A stretch of DNA of 64,000 nucleotides, taken from positions 620,001-684,000 of the forward strand of contig NZ_CP027770.1 in NCBI RefSeq assembly GCF_003012915.1, read 5' to 3'. Under the pieces are notes generated by a model. It saw nothing but the letters and a program-made list of their open reading frames with translations, was not told where the DNA came from and searched no databases. Shown here one piece after another: positions 49,716 to 58,640 of the stretch; position 1 is the first letter of the stretch, and each line of letters begins with the position of its first letter. The stretch comes from Staphylococcus felis (GTDB lineage Bacteria; Bacillota; Bacilli; Staphylococcales; Staphylococcaceae). The position numbers and the translations under genes are program-made.

Positions 49716-50451
49716 CACCTCCGAGCAGTGTCATTGTATTTAAAATATGTTGTTTATATGTTGAATCATCTGCTCGTTTGATAATTTCTTGATAAATATT
49801 GCCATCTTTAATGATATATGTTCGATCAGAATAAGAGGCGATGTTGGGGTCATGTGTCACCATAATAATGGTCACATGAAAGGTGTCATTCAGTTTATTA
49901 AATAATTTCATTACATCGTTTGCTGATTTTGAGTCTAAGTTACCAGTAGGCTCATCTGCGAGTAAAATGGATGGCGAATTAATGACAGCTCTTGCAATAG
50001 CTGCTCTTTGGGCTTGTCCACCTGAAACTTCATAAGTGCGTTTATCTAAAATATGTTGTATGCCTAAAAGAGAACTAATCTCATCTCTTTTTTGCATCAT
50101 TGTTTTAAAATCAATACCTTCCAATGTGAGAGGGAGTATTATGTTTTCGCCAATCGTGAGAGTATTGATTAAGTTAAATTGTTGAAATACAAATCCAAGT
50201 TCTTTACGTCTGAATTCAGACAGCTGTGCATCATTCATAATATGAGGGTTAACGCCATTAATTTCCACAGTGCCATTTGTTGGTGCATCAATGGTTGAAA
50301 TAGTATTTAAAAATGTACTTTTACCGCTTCCACTAGGCCCCATAATCGCAATAAAGTCACCTTTTTCGACTTCCATATTAATATCGTCTAAAGCTGTGAA
50401 GGACACCTGGCCTTTATAAGTTTTTTCTAGATGAGATACTTTTAATATCAT
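49696..50451 (-). CDS. Bce-type ABC transporter ATP-binding protein
   Basis: Cytosolic ATPase partner of the permease. Seen: Walker A GPSGSGKSTFLN near residue 38, Q-loop FVFQQFN, signature EVSGGQAQRAAIARA near 140, Walker B SILLADEPTGNLD near 162, and the switch His in VTHDPNIASYSD. 251 residues, close to VraD/BceA. It is the first gene of the transporter operon, downstream of the palindromes at 50571-50600. Confidence 0.93.
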   Translation of the reverse strand: MILKVSHLEKTYKGQVSFTALDDINMEVEKGDFIAIMGPSGSGKSTFLNTISTIDAPTNGTVEINGVNPHIMNDAQLSEFRRKELGFVFQQFNLINTLTIGENIILPLTLEGIDFKTMMQKRDEISSLLGIQHILDKRTYEVSGGQAQRAAIARAVINSPSILLADEPTGNLDSKSANDVMKLFNKLNDTFHVTIIMVTHDPNIASYSDRTYIIKDGNIYQEIIKRADDSTYKQHILNTMTLLGGDEIESV

Positions 50452-50570
50452 AACGTACGCTCCTTATCGATTGTAGAATTAATCTTTAAATTTATTGAGA
50501 AGTAATATGCTTTACAGGATTACTTTAACAATAGAAGTATTAACAAAAAATCCGATAACATTACACAACC

Positions 50571-50600
50571 TTACAGATTTGTAACATTATCGGATAATGT
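50571..50600. promoter_or_regulatory. Candidate binding sites of the Bce-type response regulator
   Basis: TTACA-GATT-TGTAA (50571-50584) and the adjoining perfect palindrome ACATTATC-G-GATAATGT (50584-50600), between the kinase and ATPase genes. BceR-type regulators bind inverted repeats with TTACA/TGTAA arms upstream of their ABC genes; the assignment here is inference. Confidence 0.5.
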
Positions 50601-50660
50601 AGACGTTTACGTTAAAAAATAAAAGGGAGCTGTAAACTAAATGATTAAAAACAGCATAGT

Positions 50661-51653
50661 TTAGAATACAATATAAACTGTAGTCCCTTTGTCTAATTGA
50701 GAATGTACAGTGATGTCATGACCTAGATATTCCGTAATCGTGCGTGCCATATATAAGCCGATACCACTAGAGTCTGCATTGTTTCGACCATTCATACCGA
50801 CGTAAAATAATTCAAAGATTTTTTTGAGTTCAGCTTCGTGAATACCGATTCCCTCATCGATAATACATAGTACTGAATTCCCTTCCTTATCATGGTGTGT
50901 AATCTTGACCGATTGCCCATTGTGACTGTACTTAATAGCATTAGTGAGCAACTGATGAATCACTAACTTCAGCCACTTTGGATCAGAATAGACATGAATA
51001 TCTTCATCAATTTCAAGCTTAGGATAAATCTGAAAGGAGATAAAATAATCTTTTAAGTTATTAATACATTCTTTGCATATTGTATTCAAATTTACTTTTT
51101 CAGCAATAAAGTCACTTTTAAAATCTTCCAACTTATAAATAGTTAACATTTGATTTAGATGATATTGAATCGTATTAAGGTTATCATCTACCATTTTAAA
51201 ATCAGCCTCATCAATTCGATTTTCAGCCATTAATTTTAAAACGGAAACGGGTGTTTTCATTTGATGAACAAATCGATATATTAAGACTTTTTGTAGTTGT
51301 TTTTCTTTTTGATATTGAATTTTTTGCTGTCCATTGGAATGGATCAATCGATCAATCATCACATTAAACTGTTTTTCATAATGTCCGCGTGCATCATGAA
51401 TGAAGTAATCATTTAAATGATCACTACTTAACAAGAGTTTTTCATAAACACGTCCTCTGTAATAAAGACGTATGATGACATAGATAAATAAAACAAATGC
51501 CGTCAAAAAACTAAAATAAAGATACTCTTTGAACCATATGCCTTTGATGAAAAAAAGTGTGCCGAAGAAAAATATTTGAATCAAAAAGGTCACGAAAAAA
51601 AGTGGCAAATAATCTAATATAAAAAGAGTTAAAAAATGTTTATGGGTTCTCAT
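50661..51653 (-). CDS. Intramembrane-sensing histidine kinase (BceS/GraS/BraS-type)
   Basis: Kinase with two membrane helices (about 9-32 and 38-62) joined by only a few residues and no extracytoplasmic domain, the mark of kinases that sense through a Bce transporter. Seen: H-box FVHQMKTPVSVLKLM with His near 132, N-box HQLLTNAIKYS, G-boxes DEGIGI and SSGIGLYMA. 330 residues. Overlaps the regulator gene by 14 nt. Confidence 0.9.
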   Translation of the reverse strand: MRTHKHFLTLFILDYLPLFFVTFLIQIFFFGTLFFIKGIWFKEYLYFSFLTAFVLFIYVIIRLYYRGRVYEKLLLSSDHLNDYFIHDARGHYEKQFNVMIDRLIHSNGQQKIQYQKEKQLQKVLIYRFVHQMKTPVSVLKLMAENRIDEADFKMVDDNLNTIQYHLNQMLTIYKLEDFKSDFIAEKVNLNTICKECINNLKDYFISFQIYPKLEIDEDIHVYSDPKWLKLVIHQLLTNAIKYSHNGQSVKITHHDKEGNSVLCIIDEGIGIHEAELKKIFELFYVGMNGRNNADSSGIGLYMARTITEYLGHDITVHSQLDKGTTVYIVF

Positions 51654-52329
51654 AAGTAATTTTATATCCTATGCTTCTTATTGTGACTACTTGTAATTTT
51701 GAACCAATGTCTTTCAACTTTTTTCGTACGCGACTCACTGTAACATTCAGCGTATTTTCTTCAACAAATAAATCATTATCCCAAATCTTAGATAATATTT
51801 TTTCACGACTGACAGAATTAGGAAAAGAATCAAATAAAGTATGGATTAATAATGACTCGTTTTTAGATAAATCTACTTGATTTTGACCACATTTCAAGGT
51901 AAATCTTAATTGATTAAATGAACAATCACCACATTTGATTATTGAATGATTATTGGCATAATCTCCATAGTTTCGGCGTATTTGAGAATTTACTTTAGCT
52001 AAAAGCAAATCATAAGAGAAAGGTTTTGTAATATAGTCGTCACCGCCACTCATCATCGCTCTGACTTGATCTGATTCTTCTGATCTTGCTGACATAAACA
52101 TAATAGGTATAAAAGTTGTTTTTCGAATTTCTTGACACCAGTAAAATCCATCATAAAAAGGAATATTGATATCCATTAATATAAGGTCAGGCTGTGACTC
52201 TTTAATAGCGACATCAATCTCTTTAAAATCTTCACAAATCATGACATCATAATCATATTTAGCAAGATAAGACGCTACTAATTGTGCTAACTGTGCATCG
52301 TCTTCAATCATAAAAATTTTATAGCTCAT
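51640..52329 (-). CDS. OmpR-family response regulator (BceR/GraR/BraR-type)
   Basis: Partner of the kinase. Seen: receiver domain with FMIEDDAQLAQLV, phosphoacceptor in DLILMDINIPFYDG near residue 52, MSARSEESDQ, KPFSYDLLLAKV; winged helix (about 130-228) with LSKNESLLIHTL and VTIRSIGYKI. I chose ATG at 52329, which lies 7 nt after GGAGG; the ATG at 52335 is too close to the site. 229 residues. Probably activates the adjacent transporter genes. Whether the inducer is bacitracin, nisin or cationic peptides cannot be read from the sequence. Confidence 0.91.
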   Translation of the reverse strand: MSYKIFMIEDDAQLAQLVASYLAKYDYDVMICEDFKEIDVAIKESQPDLILMDINIPFYDGFYWCQEIRKTTFIPIMFMSARSEESDQVRAMMSGGDDYITKPFSYDLLLAKVNSQIRRNYGDYANNHSIIKCGDCSFNQLRFTLKCGQNQVDLSKNESLLIHTLFDSFPNSVSREKILSKIWDNDLFVEENTLNVTVSRVRKKLKDIGSKLQVVTIRSIGYKITYENP

Positions 52330-52875
52330 CACCATTCCTCCTTGATCAATACAGTGACTTTTTTCATACTTGCATCTTTTTAATGATTACTTTAATTATA
52401 ATATAGCTTCTTTAATTTTTAATATCGTACTTTATACTGATTTGGGATTGGTATAATAAAGAAAATGAGTAAACTCAATGATGTAGCCTTAATAAGAGTA
52501 TCTAAGTTGTGTAAAAGTATTGAAACAAAGTCAGTTACTCAGCTGTATTAATACCTCGCTCGTCTTATTTTAATATGAGAGTTGTTCACTTATGTGGATA
52601 TATAATTACAATTGTGATTAAGTTTAAAGTCTTTTATCAGGTTTATACATGGGGAATTTCGTTGTAGGTGCATGATCATTAATAGTAACTTAAGACATAT
52701 CTAATTGTTTAATAAGGCTTTTAATAAAAGAATGTGCTGAATAATTGTTGTACTGTTTGCGTAACCAAATATCTAATGTATATTATGTGTAGCAATCGTA
52801 TGATACAAAATAGATGAATATTCTTAATAACATTGATAGATGGTTGAGGTATTCACATTTTTTTGAGGACGTCTA
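52330..52875. other. 546-nt gap containing a fragment of a mutS-like gene
   Basis: No intact gene. 52510-52551 reads VKVLKQSQLLSCI and matches the mutS-family gene around 55970-56010 (AKVLKQSQLLSRI) with mostly synonymous changes, so it is a relic of a second or former copy. The rest is AT-rich and unrecognised. Confidence 0.55.
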
Positions 52876-53294
52876 ATGACAAGTGGGCTAGTTTTATAAA
52901 TATAGACTTAAATGATACTTTTAATGAGTCTTACTTTTAAGGACATTTTCCTGATAAACCGATTTTTCCTGGAGTGTTATTAATTGAGTGTGCAGCACAA
53001 TCGGCTGTTATTCTGTATATTTTAGATGAGCTATTATTACAAGATGATAAACATAAAATTTCAGAAGAAATGTTACATGACTTGATTGATAATAAATTAA
53101 AGTATAAAGTTGGGTATTTAGCTAATATAAAAGACGTAAAATTTTTAAAAATTGTAAGGCCGGGAGATGTTTTGACAATTTATGTTAAAAATAAATTATC
53201 GTCGAATTTCATAAGTGAAATAGAATTTAAGATTACGACACATGGTGAAAAAGTCTGTACTGGAAGGATGGCAGTAACTAAAAATGTTGATTAA
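52876..53294 (+). pseudogene. Broken FabZ-like hotdog dehydratase gene
   Basis: The frame from 52881 reads KWASFINIDLNDTFNESYF, meets TAA at 52938, and continues GHFPDKPIFPGVLLIECAAQ. GHFP...PG with its His is the 3-hydroxyacyl-ACP dehydratase active-site motif. The only good ribosome site (GAGG at 52865) points to ATG at 52876, which is in another frame, so a frameshift plus a stop are visible. A GTG at 52974 could start a shorter product, but it would lack the catalytic His. The 3' end overlaps the ABC ATPase start by 11 nt. Not a housekeeping fabZ: it is linked to an exporter. Confidence 0.6.
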
Positions 53295-54183
53295 CCTAGA
53301 AAATGTATCTCACAGTTTTAATGCACAAACGATATTAAAGAACATAAACTTGAAATTAGAAAGTGGATGTTTTTATGGATTGCTTGGACCTAATGGATCT
53401 GGAAAAACAACTTTAATAAAAATACTTACACAACAAATACAGCAAACAAAAGGCAGTGTCACATGGACTGGTGGAAATGGAGAATTATTAAATACAGCTC
53501 AAATTAACAAATTAATTGGGGTAGTACATCAAGAGAGTGTTTTAGATCAGAATCTTACTGTAAAAGAGAATTTATTGTCTAGAGGTGGGCTGTATGGATT
53601 AAAGAAAAAATATATATTAAGTAAGATAGATGAATTAGATCGAGAATTTAAGATAAATGAACTAATGAAAAAAAGATATGGAACTTTATCTGGAGGCCAA
53701 AAAAGAAGGATTGATATTGTCAAAGTATTACTTAATAGTCCTAAAGTTTTAATTTTAGATGAACCTACAACAGGAATAGATGTTCAAATGAGGGCAGATT
53801 TATGGGAATCCATTCATAACATTAGAAAACAGCAAGGTTTAACAGTAATATTAGTGACTCACTATTTAGAAGAAATGAAGTCAATTGATTATTTAATTAC
53901 GTTAATTAAAGGAGAAAATCAATTTTTTGGTACTACCTTTGAGTTCATAAAAAAATATGGATACTCAGAGTTAAAACTTCATTTAAAAGATCAAAAACTT
54001 AAAATTAAGAACAAATTGCCCGATAAAAAAGGAAATTTAAGTTTTTTTAATAAGGATATAGATATGAAAATCAATATTTTAAATGAAGCTTATGAAAAAG
54101 GAGTATTAATTAACTTTGAGAATAAAACACCTAGTTTAGAACATTCATACTTGCAATTACTCAAAGAGGAGAAATCTAAATGA
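53284..54183 (+). CDS. ABC-2-type exporter ATP-binding protein
   Basis: ATPase of a drug or lipid exporter type. Seen: Walker A GLLGPNGSGKTTLIKI near residue 35, signature YGTLSGGQKRRIDIVK near 137, Walker B VLILDEPTTGIDVQMR near 156, switch His VTHYLEE, and a C-terminal extension of about 85 residues after the ATPase core, as in DrrA/NodI-type proteins. 299 residues. Overlaps the hotdog gene by 11 nt and the permease by 4 nt (ATGA). The codons are very AT-rich compared with the housekeeping genes, suggesting transfer. Confidence 0.9.
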   Translation: MLINLENVSHSFNAQTILKNINLKLESGCFYGLLGPNGSGKTTLIKILTQQIQQTKGSVTWTGGNGELLNTAQINKLIGVVHQESVLDQNLTVKENLLSRGGLYGLKKKYILSKIDELDREFKINELMKKRYGTLSGGQKRRIDIVKVLLNSPKVLILDEPTTGIDVQMRADLWESIHNIRKQQGLTVILVTHYLEEMKSIDYLITLIKGENQFFGTTFEFIKKYGYSELKLHLKDQKLKIKNKLPDKKGNLSFFNKDIDMKINILNEAYEKGVLINFENKTPSLEHSYLQLLKEEKSK

Positions 54184-55061
54184 TTAGTTTAGTAAAAAGG
54201 AATTTAATTTATAATGTTAGAGATAGGGTAGCTTTTATATTATCATTTTTAGCTGTTATTATTTTATTAATTATATATAAGGCTTTTTTAAGTAACTTTC
54301 AAATTGATGAATTAAAAAAGGCGGCACATAGTTCAAATATTTCGCAAGCAGGTATGGATATGATTAATCTATGGTTAGTCGCTGGCTTAATAATAGTTAT
54401 CTCTGTTACTACTACATTGTCGGGGTTTGGAGTTATGGTAGAAGATAAGGAGAATAAAAAGATAAATGATTTTAGATTATCAAGTATATCATCATTTAAA
54501 TTGATGATTTCTTATTATCTATCTTCATTCATACTAGGTATATTTATTTTATTGATAGCTTTTATATTAGGTGTTGCAATATTTGTGGGAATAGATGAAA
54601 TAATCCATATTGATTTTATCAAATGGTTAAAAATTATAAGTATTCTTATATTATCCAATTTATTTGGAGTTAGTTTTGGTCTACTTTTGGCTAATGTACT
54701 ATCTACTAGGAGTAGCTTTGCTACAGCATCAACAATAGTAGGTACTTTAATAGGGTTTTTAGCTGGAGTATATATTACTATAGGTAATCTTGGGGACATT
54801 ATCTCTAAAGTTATTTTAATTTTACCAATGATTCATATAGCAGCACTATTAAAACAAATATTAATGAAAGATAGTATAAATGATTTTTTTGTAAATGTTC
54901 CAGATCATTATCAGGAAAATTATGAAAAAACGTATGGCATTTATTTATACTGGGATAATATTGAAATCTCTAATTTCACTAGTATATCAATAGTAATAGG
55001 TTGGATTTTACTTATGTTAATAATCAATGTTTTAATAATTACTGTTCAAAGAAGGAAGTAA
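54180..55061 (+). CDS. ABC-2-type exporter permease
   Basis: Membrane partner of the ATPase. Seen: six hydrophobic segments, the first (about 18-38) followed by an extracytoplasmic loop of about 30 residues, a NLFGVSFGLLLANVLSTRSS core between helices 4 and 5, a second large loop (about 228-265) with DHYQENYEKTYGIYLYWDN, and a last helix. 293 residues, ABC2_membrane type. The exported substrate is unknown; the linkage to a fatty-acid-type dehydratase hints at a lipid or polyketide-like molecule, but that is inference. Confidence 0.85.
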   Translation: MISLVKRNLIYNVRDRVAFILSFLAVIILLIIYKAFLSNFQIDELKKAAHSSNISQAGMDMINLWLVAGLIIVISVTTTLSGFGVMVEDKENKKINDFRLSSISSFKLMISYYLSSFILGIFILLIAFILGVAIFVGIDEIIHIDFIKWLKIISILILSNLFGVSFGLLLANVLSTRSSFATASTIVGTLIGFLAGVYITIGNLGDIISKVILILPMIHIAALLKQILMKDSINDFFVNVPDHYQENYEKTYGIYLYWDNIEISNFTSISIVIGWILLMLIINVLIITVQRRK

Positions 55062-55064
55062 ACT

Positions 55065-55142
55065 ATGAAAAGTAATGACGATGAAGCGTCAAAACATATA
55101 ACCAGTAAAACAATTCACAATACTAAATCACTTTTAAAATAA
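55065..55142 (+). CDS. Very short ORF after the exporter permease (possibly truncated)
   Basis: 25 codons starting 3 nt after the permease stop, with AAGGAAG in front (MKSNDDEASKHITSKTIHNT...). Polar, without recognisable features; it may be the remnant of a third gene of the exporter operon or chance. Confidence 0.3.
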   Translation: MKSNDDEASKHITSKTIHNTKSLLK

Positions 55143-55334
55143 ATCCTAAATTGTCTACTATATCAATAAAAATCTTGAATATTCAATTTTGTATGTGTAT
55201 TGAGGTCAAAGAAAGCATATCTAATCTGAAACGATTATCAATAAGAAGACAATTATTGTTTGGTATATAATAGAAATATAAATTGTAATATATTTCTTGA
55301 TAATAGTGAAAAATAAATATAAATGAGGGGTTTT

Positions 55335-56945
55335 ATGAGTATCTATCAAGTATATCTATTTTTTGTTACAGGTATCATTGTTGTAGGATTTATTTTGGGT
55401 TTTATCGTTTCCCTTATAACTAAGAAGAAACTGGTGGCAAATATTCAAAGACTTTGGGAGGATAAAAAGCCATCAGAAGAGTTTATACGTCCGAATGCAA
55501 GGTTTGATTATCAATTTAAGCTTCGTCGTGATAATCATACTGGGTCGCTTGTTGACGATAAAACGTGGTCGGATTTAAACTTTGATACAATATTTCATCG
55601 TAGTAATTTTAATTTCACTGCTATTGGAGAAATGAAATGGTACGCAACTTTAAGAAATATGTTTAGCATAAAAAATGATGAGCTGCTAGAGCGCTTTACA
55701 AATGAAGCAGATTTTAGGACTCAAGTTGCTTATCGTTTGGCATTAATAGGGAAGGTAACATATCCACTTTTTCCTGACCAGATTGCACCTATTAAGCGGA
55801 ATAATCTATTTATGTTATGTCCATTTTTACCTTTAATTAGCATAGTAATTGCTTTTATAAATCCTTCAATAGGCATTTTATTCATTCTGTTATCTGTGCT
55901 ATTCAATATAGGTTTATCTGCAATTTTGAAAAAGAGTTACAATCAAGATTTGATGTCATTGTTTTACTCTGCAAAAGTATTGAAACAGAGCCAGTTGTTA
56001 AGCCGAATTGAAGGAACACCTAAAATTGCTGTAGCGTTTCAGCATTTTAAAGGCTTAGGTTTTCTCGTTGGATTCCTTAGTAAGGCAGATAGTCAAAGTC
56101 TCGGTGGGGCGTTGATGATGCTTTTGAAACTAAGCTTGATGTTAGATTATTTTTTCTTTCATATCATTCAATCTACATATTATAAGTATCAAAACGAGTT
56201 ATTAGAATGTTATGACTACATTAGTAATTTAGATAATCAATATACTTTAGCAATGTACAGACGAACCCTTGATACATATTGTGAACCAATAATTGTCGAA
56301 ACTGAACAAAAGGTGGATTTTGAGAATTTAATCCATCCATTGTTAGAAGATGGCGTGCCAAACGCTTTAAATGTTAATCAAAACATTTTGCTGACTGGAT
56401 CAAATGCATCAGGAAAATCGACATTTATGAAGGCAGTTGCAATTAATCTGATTCTTGCACAAACACTTAATATTGCTACAGCTGATAAGTTTATGTATAA
56501 GCCGGGATTGGTGTATTCATCTATGGTGAATGTAGATGACATATTGTCAGGAGATAGCTATTTTATGGCAGAGTTAAAATCCATTCGGCGCTTATTCAAT
56601 CGGAGTGATGATAGCCCTGTATATTGCTTCATTGATGAAATCTTCAAAGGGACTAATACCACTGAACGTATTGCGGCTTCTGAGTCAGTGCTTGAGTATT
56701 TAAGTGAGCAAAAAGAGCATAGAATCATTGCAGCAACACATGATATTGAACTTTCAGAACGCCTAAAAAGAAGCTATGAAAATTATCATTTTAATGAATC
56801 TATAGAAGATTATCATATTTATTTTGATTACAAAATTAAAAAAGGGAAGGCCAATACACGAAACGCTATTGAGTTATTGCGTATCACTCAATTCCCATCA
56901 GAGATTTATCAACGTGCTAAGGAATATGTCAAAACTATTAATTAA
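55335..56945 (+). CDS. Membrane-linked MutS-family ATPase
   Basis: Resembles the C-terminal ATPase half of MutS but is not a mismatch-repair MutS: there is no mismatch-recognition domain. Seen: N-terminal membrane helix (about 4-27), a second hydrophobic pair (about 160-205), a helical lever region, then Walker A LLTGSNASGKSTFMKAVA near residue 353, MutS signature FMAELKSIRRLF near 417, Walker B CFIDEIFKGTNTTER near 433 and the HisATP motif IAATHDIELSE. 536 residues. ATG at 55335 is placed after GAGGGG; an earlier in-frame ATG (55323) has no site. The cellular role is unknown. It lies downstream of the exporter and a fragment of a similar gene lies upstream. Confidence 0.8.
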   Translation: MSIYQVYLFFVTGIIVVGFILGFIVSLITKKKLVANIQRLWEDKKPSEEFIRPNARFDYQFKLRRDNHTGSLVDDKTWSDLNFDTIFHRSNFNFTAIGEMKWYATLRNMFSIKNDELLERFTNEADFRTQVAYRLALIGKVTYPLFPDQIAPIKRNNLFMLCPFLPLISIVIAFINPSIGILFILLSVLFNIGLSAILKKSYNQDLMSLFYSAKVLKQSQLLSRIEGTPKIAVAFQHFKGLGFLVGFLSKADSQSLGGALMMLLKLSLMLDYFFFHIIQSTYYKYQNELLECYDYISNLDNQYTLAMYRRTLDTYCEPIIVETEQKVDFENLIHPLLEDGVPNALNVNQNILLTGSNASGKSTFMKAVAINLILAQTLNIATADKFMYKPGLVYSSMVNVDDILSGDSYFMAELKSIRRLFNRSDDSPVYCFIDEIFKGTNTTERIAASESVLEYLSEQKEHRIIAATHDIELSERLKRSYENYHFNESIEDYHIYFDYKIKKGKANTRNAIELLRITQFPSEIYQRAKEYVKTIN

Positions 56946-56957
56946 GCTAATTCCCAT

Positions 56958-56994
56958 CATTAAGAGGGCGGTCGTACTGACTGCCCTCTTAATG
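56958..56994. terminator. Terminator between convergent genes
   Basis: CATTAAGAGGGCGGTC-GTACT-GACTGCCCTCTTAATG, a 16-bp stem with one mismatch. Confidence 0.85.
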
Positions 56995-56996
56995 TA

Positions 56997-57173
56997 TTAC
57001 ATCCCTTTTCGTTTGACTTGCCGAATAATAAAAACAGAGATTAATATGCTATGTATAATCGTTAACCCTTTGTAAATGAATGAACTGAACGAGACGAAAA
57101 AGATTGTAAGAACTACTTCAATAATGAATAGCACTATAATGAGTGCCAATAAGATGTGTTGAGATTTCGACAT
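56997..57173 (-). CDS. Small two-helix membrane protein
   Basis: 58 residues beginning MSKSQHILLALIIVLF, with two hydrophobic helices (about 6-26 and 31-50) and a basic end RQVKRKGM. AGAGGTG lies 7 nt before ATG at 57173, better than the upstream ATGs. Function unknown; its stop is next to the mutS-like gene terminator. Confidence 0.6.
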   Translation of the reverse strand: MSKSQHILLALIIVLFIIEVVLTIFFVSFSSFIYKGLTIIHSILISVFIIRQVKRKGM

Positions 57174-57288
57174 GTGTTTTGACACCTCTATCATTAGAAT
57201 CTTATGTATGACATTAACATCAATTTTGAGTGTATGGTATGATTATTCCTCCATTGATATCATGTTCAAACCTAATTATCGAAAAACA

Positions 57289-57491
57289 GGCTGGGATATA
57301 AATATCTCGAAGTTTTCTTGTAATTAGATGATTCATTCAATGATACGAAAATGTATTTTTTTAAAGCACTTTAATGTAAAATTACACGTATATCACGTCG
57401 TATTGTTGGCGAGACGCCTGAGGGAATAGGATGAGCGTCGAGACCGCGGCTCGACCCATCCCCTAGGAAATGCGAGCCAAACAATACGCTT
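57289..57491 (+). repeat. Dispersed ~200-bp repeat, left inverted copy
   Basis: Runs from CTGGGATATAAATATCTCGA to GAGCCAAACAATACG. Its core CGTATTGTTGGCGAGACGCC ... GAGCGTCGAGACCG is nearly identical to the reverse complement of 58789-58980. The core is GC-rich against an AT-rich background and can form hairpins; no ORF. Confidence 0.85.
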
Positions 57492-57503
57492 TTATTTTGA
57501 GGT

Positions 57504-58292
57504 TTATGACCCAGTCTGTTTTGAATCTTGTTTTTCTAACTTTTTGTCTTTATATATTTGATAGAATATGAAAACTGTAAAACCAATATTAAAGACAATC
57601 AGTAAGGTTAATGAAATCATAATATATTGCGAGTTTGAGCCGTTATCTGAAAATATGAGTGCAACAATATTTGGCAAACAGACGATGAATAAAACAACAA
57701 TAAAAATTTTTTGTTTTAATAAGAAGCAAAGTAATGCAATAATGATGAATAGTAGTGACCCGAGTATGACACTTTGTGATTGGTTCAATGTAACAATATC
57801 ATAAATTGGAAAGTGCCGTGCTAAATAGTGGCTAAGCACCATTAATCCAAAAATAAAAATACCACATAATGCCGAAAGAATATATGTTATTTTATTGTCG
57901 CCAAACTTTAAGATAATTTCACGCATGAGGTATAGTCCAACGACAATGGTTATAAAGAATATAAAAATGACATTGAGTATATAGCTCACTGTTAATGTAT
58001 ATGTAGGTGCAAAAAAATCAGGTAATGTAAAAACCACAATCATAAATACGATAAAGTACGTGATATATTTTGATATATGATTAAAAAAAGGCATATTTTT
58101 TGCAAATTGATCAGCGTAAACTTTAATGGGTGTGTCGATGATGTGACTGACATCGTCCTCGTTTTGTTCGGCTATTTCGAGATGATCTCTTAATTCATCT
58201 TCAATTTCTTCTATATCATTACTTTTTTTACCTCTAAATTGAAGTTCCACTCTCAATTTTGTTAAAAAGTCTTCGGACTGTTTACTTAACAT
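57504..58292 (-). CDS. PadR-linked multi-pass membrane protein with N-terminal DUF1700-like domain
   Basis: Seen: a soluble N-terminal part (about 1-70) with SEDFLTKLRVELQFRGK and EEIEDELRDHLEIAEQNE, the kind of domain (DUF1700/HAAS-like) that often follows PadR regulators, then six hydrophobic segments. 262 residues; ATG at 58292 with GGAGGG 7 nt upstream. It overlaps padR by 11 nt, so the two are co-expressed and co-repressed. PadR-DUF1700 pairs are common around envelope-stress functions; the function here is unknown. Confidence 0.78.
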   Translation of the reverse strand: MLSKQSEDFLTKLRVELQFRGKKSNDIEEIEDELRDHLEIAEQNEDDVSHIIDTPIKVYADQFAKNMPFFNHISKYITYFIVFMIVVFTLPDFFAPTYTLTVSYILNVIFIFFITIVVGLYLMREIILKFGDNKITYILSALCGIFIFGLMVLSHYLARHFPIYDIVTLNQSQSVILGSLLFIIIALLCFLLKQKIFIVVLFIVCLPNIVALIFSDNGSNSQYIMISLTLLIVFNIGFTVFIFYQIYKDKKLEKQDSKQTGS

Positions 58293-58620
58293 TTGTATTC
58301 CCTCCAAATAGATTTGTCATACCTGTATTTAAGTACTGCCACTTGATTTTGAATTGTTCGAGTTCGTGTTGGCCACTTTCTGAGATTGTGTAATACTTAC
58401 GCTTAGGTCCTCCGTTATCTGATTTGCGTATACTTGTATGTACATATCCCTTTTTATTGAGTCGTAATAATACTGGATATATACTGCCATCGCTAATTTC
58501 AGGAAATTGATATAATTTTAATTTTTCTACAATTTCATAGCCGTATGTTTCTCCTTGTGCGATAAGTCCAAGTATTGCGCCATCTAGAAGTCCTTTCATT
58601 ATTTGATTAGATATAGACAT
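58282..58620 (-). CDS. PadR-family transcriptional repressor
   Basis: 112-residue winged-helix repressor of the short PadR subfamily. Seen: MKGLLDGAILGLIAQGETYGYEI, the recognition region FPEISDGSIYPVLLRLNKKGYV near residue 42, the wing SDNGGPKRKYYTISESG near 70, and a C-terminal dimerisation helix. ATG at 58620 follows AAAGGTG. First gene of the operon; two CTATCTT-N7-AAGATAG operators cover its promoter, so it should repress itself. Confidence 0.92.
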   Translation of the reverse strand: MSISNQIMKGLLDGAILGLIAQGETYGYEIVEKLKLYQFPEISDGSIYPVLLRLNKKGYVHTSIRKSDNGGPKRKYYTISESGQHELEQFKIKWQYLNTGMTNLFGGNTNVK

Positions 58621-58640
58621 GGCAATCACCTTTTGTTTAA

